Shown: positions 1 to 10,128 of the stretch, in pieces
Layout of the letters: every line of letters starts with the position of its first letter
Numbering within the stretch: position 1 is the stretch's first letter
Notes under the pieces: generated by a model
What the model saw: only the letters and a program-made list of their open reading frames with translations
Database searches by the model: none
What the model was told of the DNA's origin: nothing
DNA from: Triparma columacea
Lineage: Eukaryota > Sar > Bolidophyceae > Parmales > Triparmaceae
Direction: 5' to 3'
Assembly (NCBI GenBank): GCA_030267965.1
Contig: BRYA01000101.1
Location: 7,310-29,941, forward strand
DNA: 22,632 nt
Translations under genes and position numbers: made by a program

Positions 1-3000
1 CCAGTTCCCCTTCTCCCCCCCCCCCCCCCCGACCAAGTCCCAGCACCTGCGGAGCCCCTCGAGCTCGAAGACTAGGAGCTCCAGGGGGACGATGTAGTCC
101 GCCCCCCTCCCCCACAGCCCCCTGGCCACGTTGATGATCTTGCTCTTGACCCTGACGATCCAGTCCCCGTCCTCAAAGAGTCCCTGGACCACCCCTCCCC
201 TGATGGGGACGTCCTGCCTCATGTCAAGTAGGTGCGCCAGGATGGTCTCGTTCTTGGAGTCCGCGGGTATCTCGTCGACGATGATGGCCTTCCAGAGGAG
301 TCTGATGTTGTCGTGGTCGCTCATCCCGCAGACTAGGAGGATGCTGAGGCAGAGCTCCCAGAGGCAGAAGGGCCCGCAGACGTCGTTGTACATCTCGCTG
401 ACGTCGAGGAGCCTGTAGGTGATGTCCTCCTCCACGGCCTCGTCGCAGATCCCGTCCTTGACCTGCTGGCTGACGGCGCTGAGGATGAGCCTCTGCAGGG
501 TCGCGACCTCGAGGTACTCCTTGAGCTGGGCGAGCTGGAAGCCGGAGTCGTCTCCCCCCTCCGAGCCGGCCCCCAGGCCGCCCCCGGACATTGCGACGGC
601 GGAGTTAACGGCCCTTGTGAAGCACGCGATCCTCTCGTCCAGGGAGATCCTCTCCTTTGACAGCCCCGTGGTGCTCATGAGGACGCAAGCGTCAGAGTGG
701 CGACCGTGGAAGACGTAAAAGCGCCAAAGGAGGGACTTGTCCACGTCGTTCAGGAACTTCTCGAGCCTCGGAGACTGGATCCTAATGAGACGCTCGATCT
801 GCTTCGTGTTCAATAGGTTATCGTAAAGTACCTCGTGGAGCAAGTTATCTGGTCAGGGAGGAGGGGGGGGGGACATACAGTGAGTAATAGCCCATCTCCG
901 TCATTAGTATCTGCTTCTAACGTTCCTGATTCCCCCCCCCCCCCTCCCCCCTCTCCCTCTTGTTGCCCCTCACCTTCGCTGCATATGGCAATGCTCATGA
1001 GTTCGTCCGCCGCGTCGAACTCCTTCCCTTCTATGAGTCTGTGTAGCTTCCCCAGCAGCACGTCGTAGCACTTCCTCCTCGCCTCCCCCGGGGTCCCGTC
1101 CCCCCCCCCGTTGGAGTAGATTCCGTGCTCCCACTCAAAGAGCTGGTTCATGTTCGTTCCCATGACCTCGTCGTCCTCGCAGTTGCTACCCTTTACGGTG
1201 CCCCCGAAGTTGCTCGCCGTGGCGATGACGACGTCCACGAGTCCTGGGATGGCCCGGACGTCGAAGAGGGCGTCGCAGGCCCTGTCGAAGGATCCGCCCG
1301 TCTCGCAGATGGAGCTAGGGCTCGTCCAGAACCTGGCGGCCTTGCGGAGTAGGACGCCGGCCCGGGAGACTGAGGCGACGGAGGAGGACGAGCAGAGCTT
1401 GAAGCCCTCGTAGCTGAGCCTGTCCCCGGAGCTGAAGTAGAGGTAGCACTGTGAGGATAGGGCCCCCGCTAGTTTGTCAGCCTCGAAGCTGTTGGGGTTG
1501 TTGGTCCCGTCCCTGGTGAAGCTGGTGATGCCCGCCAATACCTTCTTGACCCTCTCGTGGATCTCCTTGTCCACCACCCACTGCTTGAAGGTGACGCCGC
1601 TGAGGCTCCCCCACTCGACCGGGGGGACGCCGTCGAGCTCGTGGGCGTAGCAGAGGAGGTCGATTAGACTGAGGCACTGGACGGACCGAGACACCAGACG
1701 GTAGAGAGAGTGGATAGACTGAGGAGGGGAGAGGGAGGTGGAATGTTAGACTTTGGGGGGGGCTTGGTTTCGTCAATACTTAGTTCTCACCTGTTCCTCC
1801 GCTGCCTTCGCTGCCCCATCGTTGTTCGGTAGTAGTTGGTTCTGATCCCCATTCTCGTCTCCAATTTTCTGTCCCTCGTTTGCCTTGTTGAAGAATACCA
1901 TGGTCCTAGTTAGCACACCGTCTGACGTTGTCGGCACTGGCACAGAGGAGGAGGCGGTCGCCGCGGTTTTAGAGTTCCCCGAGGTGAAGGTGCTCGGTGC
2001 GGTGGAGACAGCTGGTAGGAAGAATGTCTTGAGGAGGTTCTGTAGGGCGTGTAGGGGTGCCCTAACTTGGTCGAGGTCCGAGCCGCTGATGAGGACCTTT
2101 ACCTTACCCCCCTTCAAAGGCTTGCCGTCCTTGCCTCTCTTCTTCTCCGGGTATACTGAGGCGATGGCCTTGAACCAAACGGGCCGGAGGCACCTGCTTA
2201 CGAACTTCCAGGCACCCTCGGCGACGTAGCTGAACTGGACCTGGCCGTCGACGATTCGAGGACCGTTCGTGTTCTCAAACATCACGCTGCGAGGGTGGGG
2301 GGGGGCGTTACGAGTGAGTGTGCGGCGTGTGATGTGCGGGGGGGGCAACGTCGTGGATTTGCATTTTGGTGTTTTGGGGTGGTTTGGTTTTTTTGCACCT
2401 AGAACTTGGTAAATTGTAATCTTCCAGTTGCCTCCCCTCAGCCACTCTAGCCCCTCCTTTCCCCCTTCTTCCCCCCAGCCCTTTCCTTACCTGATGATTT
2501 TCCTCGGGTCTCTATTCTCTACCGCGATCGCGAACAATTCCGCATAAGTATCCCCCCCCTCCCCAATTTTTTCCGCCTCCCTCAAGACCTCCTTAAAGTT
2601 ATCCCCCTCAACGCTTCTCCTAACCACGTCTCTCCTGCTCTCCAGCTCAACCCTCCTGCACCCTCCCCTACTAACGATCATACACGATGCTGGTGACGGT
2701 TGTTGTTTAAGTGTACACCTCTCCCCCCCTCCAAAAAACCCGTCGTCCGCACCCGCCTCCCCCCTGTACACCAGTCCCAGCGGTTGCGTGCACTCCAGAG
2801 TCTGCGGGATCTTGGAAATAGCCGAGTCGTTAGGAGTCTTGCTTCTCCTAACCAGCCCGGACAGGTACCCCGTATCAGGGGTAGGTACAACGTCGCATAT
2901 ATCCCCGTCTATAGGTGCTATCGCGTACGTGTTCCCGGACGACCTGCAGTACACGTAGTTCCTCGCCCCCCCCATTGCCGCCTGTGGTTGGTTGCCGTTT

Positions 3001-4587
3001 CCTGCGCCGTTGTTGTTAGTGTCAACGACGACGTCACCGGAACCTACTGAGTATACCTGGACGCCCTCCCTTAGTTTACCCTGCGGGTGAATCTCGTCTG
3101 AGCCACCCTTGCTGTATAGGTTCGTTGCTGCAACGTCGCTAGGCTTGTAGTCGAAGTCCAGAGGTGCCTGGACGTGCGTTACCTTAAGGGTGCCGTTGGG
3201 GGACACTGTTAGGTAGACCTTTAAACCGTTGGAGGACGTGCAGAAGGCCTGGATGTTTAGGGAGCGTGAGGTTGGGACGATCTGGAGGGTTGTGTAGGTG
3301 GTGGATGAGAGGCTCTTGAGGATGTTGCGAGCTCCGGTGGAACCACCGACGGCAGCGAGGGAACCGCTGTGGATCTGAATCTGACTATTGCTGCTATAAG
3401 TACTGTTTTGGGGTTGGTTTATTGCGTTCGGATTGCGTTAGAAGGGTGGTCCTATGTTGTATAATTTCTTCTTCCTTGACCATACTTTGCTCCCCTTCAT
3501 CCCTCACCTGCTCCTTGCCATCATGGTCATATGCGCCTGTACAAGTTGTCTCAGTCCCGCCTGTCCCACCCCCCTAATAGTTTCCCCATACCCTCCCCCC
3601 TTCCTTCCTCCCTCCCCCTTCAAGCTCCAAGCCTCGACCGTCCCGTCCTTCCATAGTCCCCAAACCAGGCACCTCTCGTCGTCAACCTGAAGGTCCTTTA
3701 CGGCTCCACGACCCTTCATTTTAGCAGCGATACTCCTGACGACCTCGGGGACCCAGGAGGTTGAGGTGTGGTTGATCTTCCTAGCCTTCTTCCTATCGTC
3801 CCCAAGCAGGACTTTACCAAGCAGTCCCGCTGCGCTGGTAAGGAGGCCTCCTCCGTCGGGGAGGGAAGAGGTGTAAACGACCTCGTAGACGTCGCCCTCG
3901 GTGTCACCGAGGAAGATACGGTTAGTCAAACGGGAGGAGGTTAGGGTGGTTACGGGGTGGGGGGTGGGGAGGATTATGTTCGTGGGAACGAGGGTTGTTG
4001 GGTTCGAGGTTACAGCAAGGACGTGGACCTAGGGGGGAGGGGGTTAATAAGAGGTGGGTAGTGATATTAAGAGGTGGGTAGTGAACATTCAGGTCCCCAA
4101 CAACATGATGATGATCATGGAGAGAAGCACAACAAGTGTCCACCTCTGGCCTCTCTCACTCTGGCCTCTCTCACTCTGGCCTCTCTTCACTTACCTCTGT
4201 CGGTGTGGTGATGACTAGCGTCTCCCTGACTACGTCCTGGAACGTGTTAGGTTGCGGTTTAGCCTCTGCCACGTTGGTGATGATTTGCTCTAGGCCCGTG
4301 TAGCTAATAAAGTCCTTGGAGTTGGGAGGGAAGAGGTAGAGCTTGTTGTCAATGGTTACGTAGATTAGGTCGAGGTGGGGGAGATGACCTGTTAGGGAAC
4401 ATATCTCGGTTTGAGGGTAAGCGTTGGCTAGAAAGTCCGAGATGGGAGAGGATGAGACTGTCGTGTAGGAGGAAATATGTGCTGAGGGGGGGAGAAAGGT
4501 GGGTGTAGAAAGGAACTGTGTGGAAAGGTCTGAGGACTCATCTGTACGGCAGGCGTTTGTTAGTGCGTCAGATGCGCTGGAGAGGAC
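1..4587 (-). CDS. NUP155: Nup155/Nup170-type nucleoporin, partial at the 3' end
   Basis: Inner-ring scaffold nucleoporin that helps anchor the nuclear pore to the nuclear envelope. I place exons (minus strand) at 4587-4195, 4028-3508, 3402-2491, 2286-1791, 1718-974 and 848 to the window edge. All have GT-AG borders and all phases fit (0, 2, 2, 0, 1), giving about 1305 residues; human Nup155 has about 1390, so only the tail should be missing. The N-terminal beta-propeller shows the family segments NRIFLGDTEGDVYEVVY and KARKINH with WKDGTVEAWSL. The helical C-terminal part shows QCYLYFSSGDRLSYEGFKL, which is very typical of Nup155. Exons begin C-rich and end G-rich. A 16-base C run at 15-30 sits at the edge, so the last codons there are uncertain. 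The start codon is not in exon 4587-4195; see the separate 5' exon entry. Confidence 0.93.
4048..4084. repeat. 17-bp direct repeat in the same intron
   Basis: The unit taagaggtgggtagtga appears at 4048-4064 and 4068-4084 with a 3-base spacer, near the acceptor end of the intron 4194-4029. Confidence 0.85.
4146..4187. repeat. 15-bp tandem repeat in a nucleoporin intron
   Basis: The unit ctggcctctctcact occurs twice exactly and a third time in part, just inside the donor of the intron 4194-4029. Confidence 0.85.
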
Positions 4588-4669
4588 CTGTGGTATTGTA
4601 GAGTGTTTGTGTGTTAGTTAATTAGGGTTAATTATGATATCATTTGGATCATTTGGAGTCGGCGTCTAC

Positions 4670-4954
4670 CATCTTCTTGGCGGCCTCGAAGTTCTTCTCC
4701 ACCTCCACCCTCATGTCTTCCTCGAACTTCATCTTCTTCCCCCTCAAGTCCTCCAAGTTGTCCCTGAGCTCCTTTACAGTCCTCGCAGAGGCCTCGAGCT
4801 GCCACAAACTGTCAGAATGGAGCCTGCTGACGTCCTGAAATACTCCTGCGTACTGTTCCCGTGCCTTCCTAAGGACCCTCCCCTGCTCCAGGCAGTCAAT
4901 ACAATAAATCACGGGTTGTAATATATAACCTTATTTCACCTCTATTTGCTGCAT
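4670..4954 (-). CDS. Coiled-coil 5' exon, either of the nucleoporin gene or of a separate small gene
   Basis: An open frame of charged, heptad-like helix (from GRVLRKAREQ to NFEAAKKM) runs on the minus strand from about 4882 and would reach a TGA at 4649 if unspliced. It has no ATG at its open 5' end. A possible mini-exon lies at 4954-4940 (ATGCAGCAAATAGAG followed by GTGAAA), joined in phase 0 to a CAG acceptor before 4882. The last codons AAG AAG ATG are followed by GTAGAC (donor at 4669), and the next acceptor, at 4588, has a CTAAC branch-like motif upstream and joins in phase 0 to the nucleoporin exon. There is no GT between the TGA and that acceptor. I therefore favour this as 5' coding sequence of the nucleoporin, with a start at 4954, at the internal ATG 4732, or even at the ATG just before the donor. 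A separate 80-residue protein is the alternative. I do not recognise a domain. Confidence 0.5.
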
Positions 4955-5311
4955 TGAGATATATACACATACTACGCGCACACTATATACACACACTACA
5001 CGTATGTATCATTCAAAACGAAATAAGACGAGAATTGAGCATAAAACACACCTGCCAGTCCATGGAGCAATTTGGGGGACAATTTGGGGGCGCCTCCTCT
5101 CCTTCCCACTTTTGGGCCGAGCCTTTCCGACTTTGTCCTCAATTTGTCCCAGATCCCAAAAAACCCTACCCTAACGTAAATAATCCCTTTTATCGAATCC
5201 CTTTCCTCAAATCCCTTCCAAATACCTTCCTCCTATATACTCATTTCTCACAAGCAGCCAGAGGCTCTCAATTCAGGCCAAAAGTTTGATTGATACAAGT
5301 CTCCCTCCGAT
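4955..5311. promoter_or_regulatory. Divergent intergenic region with a candidate TATA element
   Basis: This 357-base AT-richer stretch separates the minus-strand nucleoporin from the plus-strand PLP enzyme, so both promoters should lie here. A TATATA-like element at about 5233-5240 (tcctatatac) lies some 75 bases before the ATG at 5312. Alternating TA/CA-rich sequence fills 4955-5010. No conserved open frame is seen. Confidence 0.35.
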
Positions 5312-6484
5312 ATGCACTCCCCCCCCCTCACTCTCCTCCTCCTCCTCCTACACCTCCTCCTTCCAATCCCCATCCTCCCCATGTCTCTCTCCCTCAGAAC
5401 CCTCCACCCTTATACCCCCCTCCTCCCTCTCCCTTCCCACCTCCCCCTCCCACCCCACCGCCTTAACCTCTGCAACCTCCCGACTCCCATCCAAGAGTTC
5501 TCCACATCCCTCCACCCCGGCTCCCCCCTGCTCCTCAAGAGGGACGACTCAACAGGAGGGTTAGAGCTCGGTGGTAACAAGCTCCGTAAGCTTGAGTTCC
5601 TCCTCGCCGACGCCCTCCACCTTGGTTGTGACACCGTGATAACAATCGGTGGCGTCCAGTCAAACCACTGCAGAGCAACTGCCGCTGCTGCCGCCATGCT
5701 CGGGATGAAGGCTGAGGTTATATTAAGAACTACTGAAACCCCAAACGAAGACCCGGGACACCAAGGGAACCTACTGTTCTTGAGGTCTGTAGGCGCAAAA
5801 GTTCACACTGTATCCGTACATGAGTACACCACCCTAGGAAGTCTCACACTCCTTGATAAGTTATCCTCAACCCTATCGTCTTCCGGTCGCACACCCTACG
5901 TTATACCCGTGGGTGGTTCAAACCCCCTCGGTACCTGGGGTTACATAGAGGCCTCCGCCGAGCTCCGAGTACAGTGTGATGCCGAACCAGGACTACAAGA
6001 CCTTACGGATATCGTTGTTACGGCAGGTAGCGGGGGAACGGCTGCAGGGGTTGCTAGAGGTGTATGGGAACACTGGGGTAAGGGGGAGGGGAAAATACCA
6101 AAGGTACACGCAGTGGGTGTCTGCGACTCGCCGGATTACTTTTATAAAGAAGTAACGAAGATCCTTACAGGCATGGGTTTCCTGGGTGAGGATGGTGAGA
6201 TTTGGGTTAGGGATAACATAAACATAGTCTCCGGAAGGGGGGGGGGATACGGGGTCTGTAGGGAGGAGGAAATAGAGTTCATAGCGAAGTTCGCGAGGGA
6301 TACGGGCGTCGTGCTTGATACGTGCTATACGGGGAAGGCCATGTATAAATGGTGCAAGGAAAGAGAGAGGGGAGGAGGAGGGGGGGGGAAAACACTCTTC
6401 TGGCATACTGGAGGGGGACTGGGGACATTCAAAATGGGAACGGAGTTAGAAAGGACTTTCGAACCGGCTAGGAAACTTATTTGA
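5312..6484 (+). CDS. PLP-dependent D-cysteine desulfhydrase / ACC deaminase family enzyme
   Basis: Fold-type II PLP enzyme of the family that breaks D-cysteine to pyruvate, ammonia and H2S, or 1-aminocyclopropane-1-carboxylate to 2-oxobutanoate and ammonia. Sequence alone does not choose between the two. One exon, 390 codons. LELGGNKLRKLEFLL carries the probable PLP lysine (K90); GGVQSNHCR at 113-121 is the family signature; TAGSGGTAAGVARG should bind the cofactor phosphate; HTGGGLG is near the C-terminus. The first 23 residues are a leucine-rich stretch that may be a targeting peptide. The second Met (residue 24, base 5381) is an alternative start that would remove it. The message is C-rich at its 5' end and G-rich at its 3' end. 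It ends only 14 bases from the stop of the convergent neighbour. Confidence 0.9.
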   Translation: MHSPPLTLLLLLLHLLLPIPILPMSLSLRTLHPYTPLLPLPSHLPLPPHRLNLCNLPTPIQEFSTSLHPGSPLLLKRDDSTGGLELGGNKLRKLEFLLADALHLGCDTVITIGGVQSNHCRATAAAAAMLGMKAEVILRTTETPNEDPGHQGNLLFLRSVGAKVHTVSVHEYTTLGSLTLLDKLSSTLSSSGRTPYVIPVGGSNPLGTWGYIEASAELRVQCDAEPGLQDLTDIVVTAGSGGTAAGVARGVWEHWGKGEGKIPKVHAVGVCDSPDYFYKEVTKILTGMGFLGEDGEIWVRDNINIVSGRGGGYGVCREEEIEFIAKFARDTGVVLDTCYTGKAMYKWCKERERGGGGGGKTLFWHTGGGLGTFKMGTELERTFEPARKLI

Positions 6485-6498
6485 TTTAAATATTTCAA

Positions 6499-7719
6499 CT
6501 ACTTTGTTTGATTCGATACGGTGCTGTAGGACGGTGACAATTCCTCAATAACTTTTGCTGCCGCTTCCGCTGTGATCTTGTGGTCGTCGCACATGATGAA
6601 TGGAACTTGGCCAACTTGCAGCTCCCGCTTCAGAGCGTCGACGTCGTTGACTCGCACGTGTCCACAGCCTCTTTTCTGGGAGGTACCGCGGAGCATCGCC
6701 AGTGCGCTGCTCATGCTGCTTTTGCCACCATCGATAGGACCGGCGTGAATCTCAGTGTGAAACTCATCCCACCGTCCGGCTGCCCGCAGGCCGAGGAAAT
6801 ATGCAGCATATTCCGTCCATTGTCCGTTCTGCCCCAAAAACATGAACTCCTCCAGGTCCATGCCGAGGTGACCTAGAAGAAACTCCACCGCCACTTCACA
6901 CCCTTCCGTGGAGAGCAGCTGAGGAGTCCAACCCACGGCCGCGTCTGACTTTTCTAGCGTTGCCTCAAGCTTGAGCGTCTCTGCGGACCTCTGGTACTGC
7001 ACGCTTCCATACCATCCGTCGAGTGGTTCCATGCACGTATGCAGGCGTCGTTTCCGCGCCGTGATATCGCTATCCCCCATCTCAAGCATGCCAGCGATCC
7101 CTCCGCCCGAGGGCAGCGTGCAGATGTTGTCCGCGTCCATGAAGAGAACGTACTCGCTCTCGACCCTTCGGTACGCAAAGAGTTTGATCAACTGCTGCTT
7201 GAACCAGCCGCTTAGAAGAGAAATACGGAGGACGTTTAATTCCGGAACAAAATAGGTCTCGGAAACGGCTACGGCCCAAGGGTAACCAACCAGCAAGTCG
7301 CGAGCAACGGAAAGCTCAGAGTCGGGAACTACCACCAGGAGGCCACCTCGAGTCCTTGAGAGGGTGGATTCGCATGTAGACAGGATATTGGACAGCCAGT
7401 TGGACTCCGACATGGTGGTGGGGAGGACGGCTGTAACGTTTAGAGGACCAAGCAGGGGTGACGACCGCTGCGTAGAGAAAAACAGAGAGGAAACTTGCTT
7501 GGAAGCTTGAGGTGACAACAAAATCTCGTTGGCGTTACCGGTGATGAAAAAGAAGAAGAAGAAAACGAAGCAGAGGGCAACGAGGAAAAGTAAGGCGAAC
7601 TGTAACGCCCGGAAGTAGGACATTGAAAGGGAACTCCTGAACAGAACACGGCTAGGCCGGTTGCTTGACGTCGTGGGAGTCCACATCCAAGAAGTGTGAC
7701 TGAGTTTAAATTTAAACAT
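6499..7719 (-). CDS. Type II membrane glycosyltransferase-like protein (DUF6492-like)
   Basis: Predicted Golgi or ER glycosyltransferase, 406 residues, one exon. A single hydrophobic segment at about residues 38-60 (ending in a run of Phe) after a basic N-terminus fits a type II signal anchor, with the catalytic domain in the lumen. GWFKQQLIKLFAY (171-183) followed by YVLFMDADN (190-198) is the core of the family, with DAD as the probable metal and nucleotide-sugar site. WTEYAAYFLGL and FHTEIHAG further on also match the DUF6492 type as I remember it. Donor and acceptor are unknown. Codon use is mixed and lacks the C-rich to G-rich gradient of most neighbours. A perfect 14-bp palindrome (gtttaaatttaaac, 7704-7717) covers codons 2-6. 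Confidence 0.72.
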   Translation of the reverse strand: MFKFKLSHTSWMWTPTTSSNRPSRVLFRSSLSMSYFRALQFALLFLVALCFVFFFFFFITGNANEILLSPQASKQVSSLFFSTQRSSPLLGPLNVTAVLPTTMSESNWLSNILSTCESTLSRTRGGLLVVVPDSELSVARDLLVGYPWAVAVSETYFVPELNVLRISLLSGWFKQQLIKLFAYRRVESEYVLFMDADNICTLPSGGGIAGMLEMGDSDITARKRRLHTCMEPLDGWYGSVQYQRSAETLKLEATLEKSDAAVGWTPQLLSTEGCEVAVEFLLGHLGMDLEEFMFLGQNGQWTEYAAYFLGLRAAGRWDEFHTEIHAGPIDGGKSSMSSALAMLRGTSQKRGCGHVRVNDVDALKRELQVGQVPFIMCDDHKITAEAAAKVIEELSPSYSTVSNQTK

Positions 7720-7964
7720 AAATAATTTATATGAAGCGGTAGTCGGGCGTGGTCACATGCAACGAATCTTACGAATCTTTCGAAGAAGCCCTTTAACTAA
7801 CAAACTGGTTAGGCGCTGACTCCCGTTTCGGAAGCCTCGACGCTTCGATCACCGTTTGCGGCTTCTCTGCAGGGGGGTACCTGGATGCCAACTAAATTTA
7901 TAGGAGAGGTACCTGAAGGGTATCAATTAATTCAGCAAGAAAAACAAGAGGGAGCTCATTTCAA
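7720..7964. promoter_or_regulatory. Divergent intergenic region
   Basis: The 245 bases between the start codons of the glycosyltransferase-like gene (minus) and the photolyase-family gene (plus) must hold both promoters. I see no clear TATA box and no tRNA or other RNA gene. Confidence 0.4.
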
Positions 7965-9620
7965 ATGCGGAGGTGGTGGTTGATAATGCTGTGTATTCTT
8001 TCAATCCAATTCAGGGCGGGAGTATCGTTCGTGAAACCGTGTATACCGTGCGTTATACCAAAAAAATCTACCTCAATCGCAAACTCATCAAGATCGATGA
8101 GCCTTTTTTCCCTCAAAACTTCTTCGACACGCGCATCCAAACAAACGTCGTTGGTATTTCTCAAAAAGTCTCTTCGAATTCATGACAACCCTTGTCTTAT
8201 TGAAGCCGCAAAGCTCGGTCCTGATGGGCTCACAATTGCGACCTCCCTTCCACCCCCACCCAAGCCGACCACCCCCTCTACAGCCTTCCAAGCCGCGGCA
8301 GCGCATGCCCTGAACTCGGAGCTTAGCAATCTTAATCAGACTCTCGTCGCACTCCCAGCATCGACCGCTTCTGAAGAGTGTGCCGCTTTAATGTCCCTGA
8401 TTACCTCCCTAAACCCAACCTCGATAGTTATAGATTCCTTCACGCTCCCTCCAGATACCCTCAACCACCTCCAATCTCTTCCGATACCCTTAACCATGAT
8501 ACCCTCCAACTCCCTCCTCCACGATCCCTCCACCACCCGCTACTCCTTGGGTCGAACACGTTCTGGTGGAAAGATTCTTCGTTGGTCAACATACCTTACA
8601 AACCGTCAGCACGATCCCATCCCTCTTCCCCTGGATAGCCCGTCTTCCCTCCCCCCCCCCCCAAGTCTATCCTTCTCCTCCCCCCCCCTCCCCTCCCCCT
8701 TCGAAGCAGTCCCATGGTCAGAGTCTCTATTGTCGTACTGGCAACCAATAACAGAGGCTAAATCACACGAACTAGCGTCCTCTACAAATTCACCGTCACC
8801 CCATAGCTTAGAATTCTCGATAGGTAACGCTGGCCAAACGCCACGGTCAACGAGGTTATCCCCCTATCTAGCTCAGGGTGTAATTTCACCTCGTCAAGCT
8901 GCTGTACTCGGGGTTAGCGTTAGGGACCTCCTCTGGAGGGATTGGTCCCAGGTATGCTACTACGATGTGCTGGGATTTATGAGGGAGGGAAATCCCGTCG
9001 TTCACGCACTCGACGGAACTACAGAGGAGGGGGAGGGGGAAGATGTTAAGGTTAAGAAGTTCAAGGCCTGGTGCACGGGTAACACAGGGGCTCCTACAGT
9101 GGACTCAGGTATGAGGCTACTATGGGCTACGGGCTGGATGCCTAGGGCCTCCAGGCTTAAGTCCGCGGCGTGCCTGGTGGAGGGGATGGGACTGGACTGG
9201 AGGTTGGGGAGGGAATGGTTTAAGGAGACACTGGTGGACTATGATGAGAGCATTAATGAAATGATGTGGCAGAACGCGGGGATGGTTGGGGTGGACCCGT
9301 TTTACAGGGGGATGAAGTGGGAGGAGGGGGAGGGAGGGGGGGGGGAGGGGGGGAGGAGGTATGAGATGGGGGAACTTAGGTGGTCGAAGGAACTTAAGGA
9401 GTACGCAGAGATGGAACCCGACCCTTCTTGGGTCAATAATGCACAGTCTCGCCGTGATGAGTTGAAGCGGAGAGGGGTTTATAGGGCAGCGAAGAAGGTT
9501 GTCAATAGCGGGGTGAGGGTTGCATGGCCGGGCCTTGAACATCCTGGAAAAGAGGATGGGGAAGTATGGGGGATCGGACGGACGCCAGTGGAGGAGCTGG
9601 ATTTCGAAATAAAGCCCTAG
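7965..9620 (+). CDS. Cryptochrome/photolyase-family flavoprotein, probably plastid-targeted
   Basis: One exon, 551 residues. The N-terminal antenna-like domain begins at VFLKKSLRIHDN (64-75). The FAD-binding domain shows STRLSPYLAQGVISPRQ (295-311), LLWRDW, TGWMPRASR (389-397), DWRLGREWF (411-419) and YDESINEMMWQNAG (426-439). Compared with E. coli photolyase, the Asn near the flavin and two Trp positions of the electron-transfer chain seem kept, but the usual H-N of GWMHNR is replaced by P-R and the second Trp of the WQW motif is Asn. This is a divergent branch; DNA repair, light sensing or neither is open. Residues 1-21 look like a signal peptide followed by F22 (GVS-FVKP), as in stramenopile plastid targeting. 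Residues 353-362 and 452-464 are acidic or Gly-rich low complexity. Confidence 0.85.
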   Translation: MRRWWLIMLCILSIQFRAGVSFVKPCIPCVIPKKSTSIANSSRSMSLFSLKTSSTRASKQTSLVFLKKSLRIHDNPCLIEAAKLGPDGLTIATSLPPPPKPTTPSTAFQAAAAHALNSELSNLNQTLVALPASTASEECAALMSLITSLNPTSIVIDSFTLPPDTLNHLQSLPIPLTMIPSNSLLHDPSTTRYSLGRTRSGGKILRWSTYLTNRQHDPIPLPLDSPSSLPPPPSLSFSSPPLPSPFEAVPWSESLLSYWQPITEAKSHELASSTNSPSPHSLEFSIGNAGQTPRSTRLSPYLAQGVISPRQAAVLGVSVRDLLWRDWSQVCYYDVLGFMREGNPVVHALDGTTEEGEGEDVKVKKFKAWCTGNTGAPTVDSGMRLLWATGWMPRASRLKSAACLVEGMGLDWRLGREWFKETLVDYDESINEMMWQNAGMVGVDPFYRGMKWEEGEGGGGEGGRRYEMGELRWSKELKEYAEMEPDPSWVNNAQSRRDELKRRGVYRAAKKVVNSGVRVAWPGLEHPGKEDGEVWGIGRTPVEELDFEIKP

Positions 9621-9629
9621 TTGTATGTA

Positions 9630-9651
9630 AAACAAAAACAAAAACAAAAAC
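9630..9651. repeat. (CAAAAA)n tract between convergent genes
   Basis: Several tandem copies of a six-base A-rich unit fill most of the 43-base gap between the stop codons of the photolyase-family gene and the minus-strand gene at 9664. The gap must serve both 3' ends. Confidence 0.8.
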
Positions 9652-9663
9652 TATTTCATATAG

Positions 9664-10128
9664 TCACCGCCTCCTCCCGAAATCAAAATCGTCACTTCCC
9701 CCCTCCTCCTTCTCCAGGAACTGCACCGCCCTGACCCTCATCCCCTCCGCAAATGAGTTGAACTTCTCCACGCACTCTATGACCTCCAGGAGCTCCCTCG
9801 CCGTCGCGTAGCCCATGATGTTCCCCGAGTTGTAGCTGAGCATGGATCTCAAGCTAGACACGAACGAGTTCAGGGTGAAGCCGAAGTGATCGACGCACCG
9901 GGACATCGCGTCCTCCACGGACCCGAGGTACCTCTCGTGGTACTCCTGGTGCTCCGGGAGGTACTCCCCCACGTCCATCCCGTCCCTGACAGCGTCTACG
10001 AAGAATGGGAGGGTTTTGTGACCGCAAAAGTTGATCTCGTGGACGTCAGGGTTTCTGGAAAGTTTCTTGAGTTCATCGAAAACGGGCCGCAAGGCTAGAA
10101 GGCACTGGTACCAGCCCAAGTGAACCAT
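9664..10128 (-). CDS. Small helical protein, tentatively BART-like
   Basis: 154 residues from the ATG at 10128; the frame stays open upstream and another in-frame ATG is at 10203, which would add a hydrophobic Cys-rich N-terminus from AT-rich DNA. I chose 10128 because base composition changes just beyond it. The middle and end (EYLPEHQEYHERYLGSVEDA, then ELLEVIECVEKFNSFAEGM) loosely resemble the helical BART domain of ARL2-binding protein and CFAP36, with an EY pair before a VE helix and a closing F-x-x-F-x-x-GM helix. The match is from memory and weak. A CAAAG|GGG acceptor near 10138 is possible, so an upstream exon may exist. The C-terminus is acidic, then ends in three Arg. Confidence 0.6.
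   Translation of the reverse strand: MVHLGWYQCLLALRPVFDELKKLSRNPDVHEINFCGHKTLPFFVDAVRDGMDVGEYLPEHQEYHERYLGSVEDAMSRCVDHFGFTLNSFVSSLRSMLSYNSGNIMGYATARELLEVIECVEKFNSFAEGMRVRAVQFLEKEEGGSDDFDFGRRR

Noticed and set aside
131..718. Plus-strand open frames over the left end
   Set aside because: The minus strand encodes the conserved C-terminal part of the nucleoporin in the same place.
7740..7930. tRNA or other structured RNA in the divergent gap
   Set aside because: No cloverleaf with A and B box consensus could be drawn.
9120..9647. 175-codon minus-strand open frame
   Set aside because: Antisense to the conserved flavin-binding half of the photolyase-family gene; low-complexity Pro/Leu/His.
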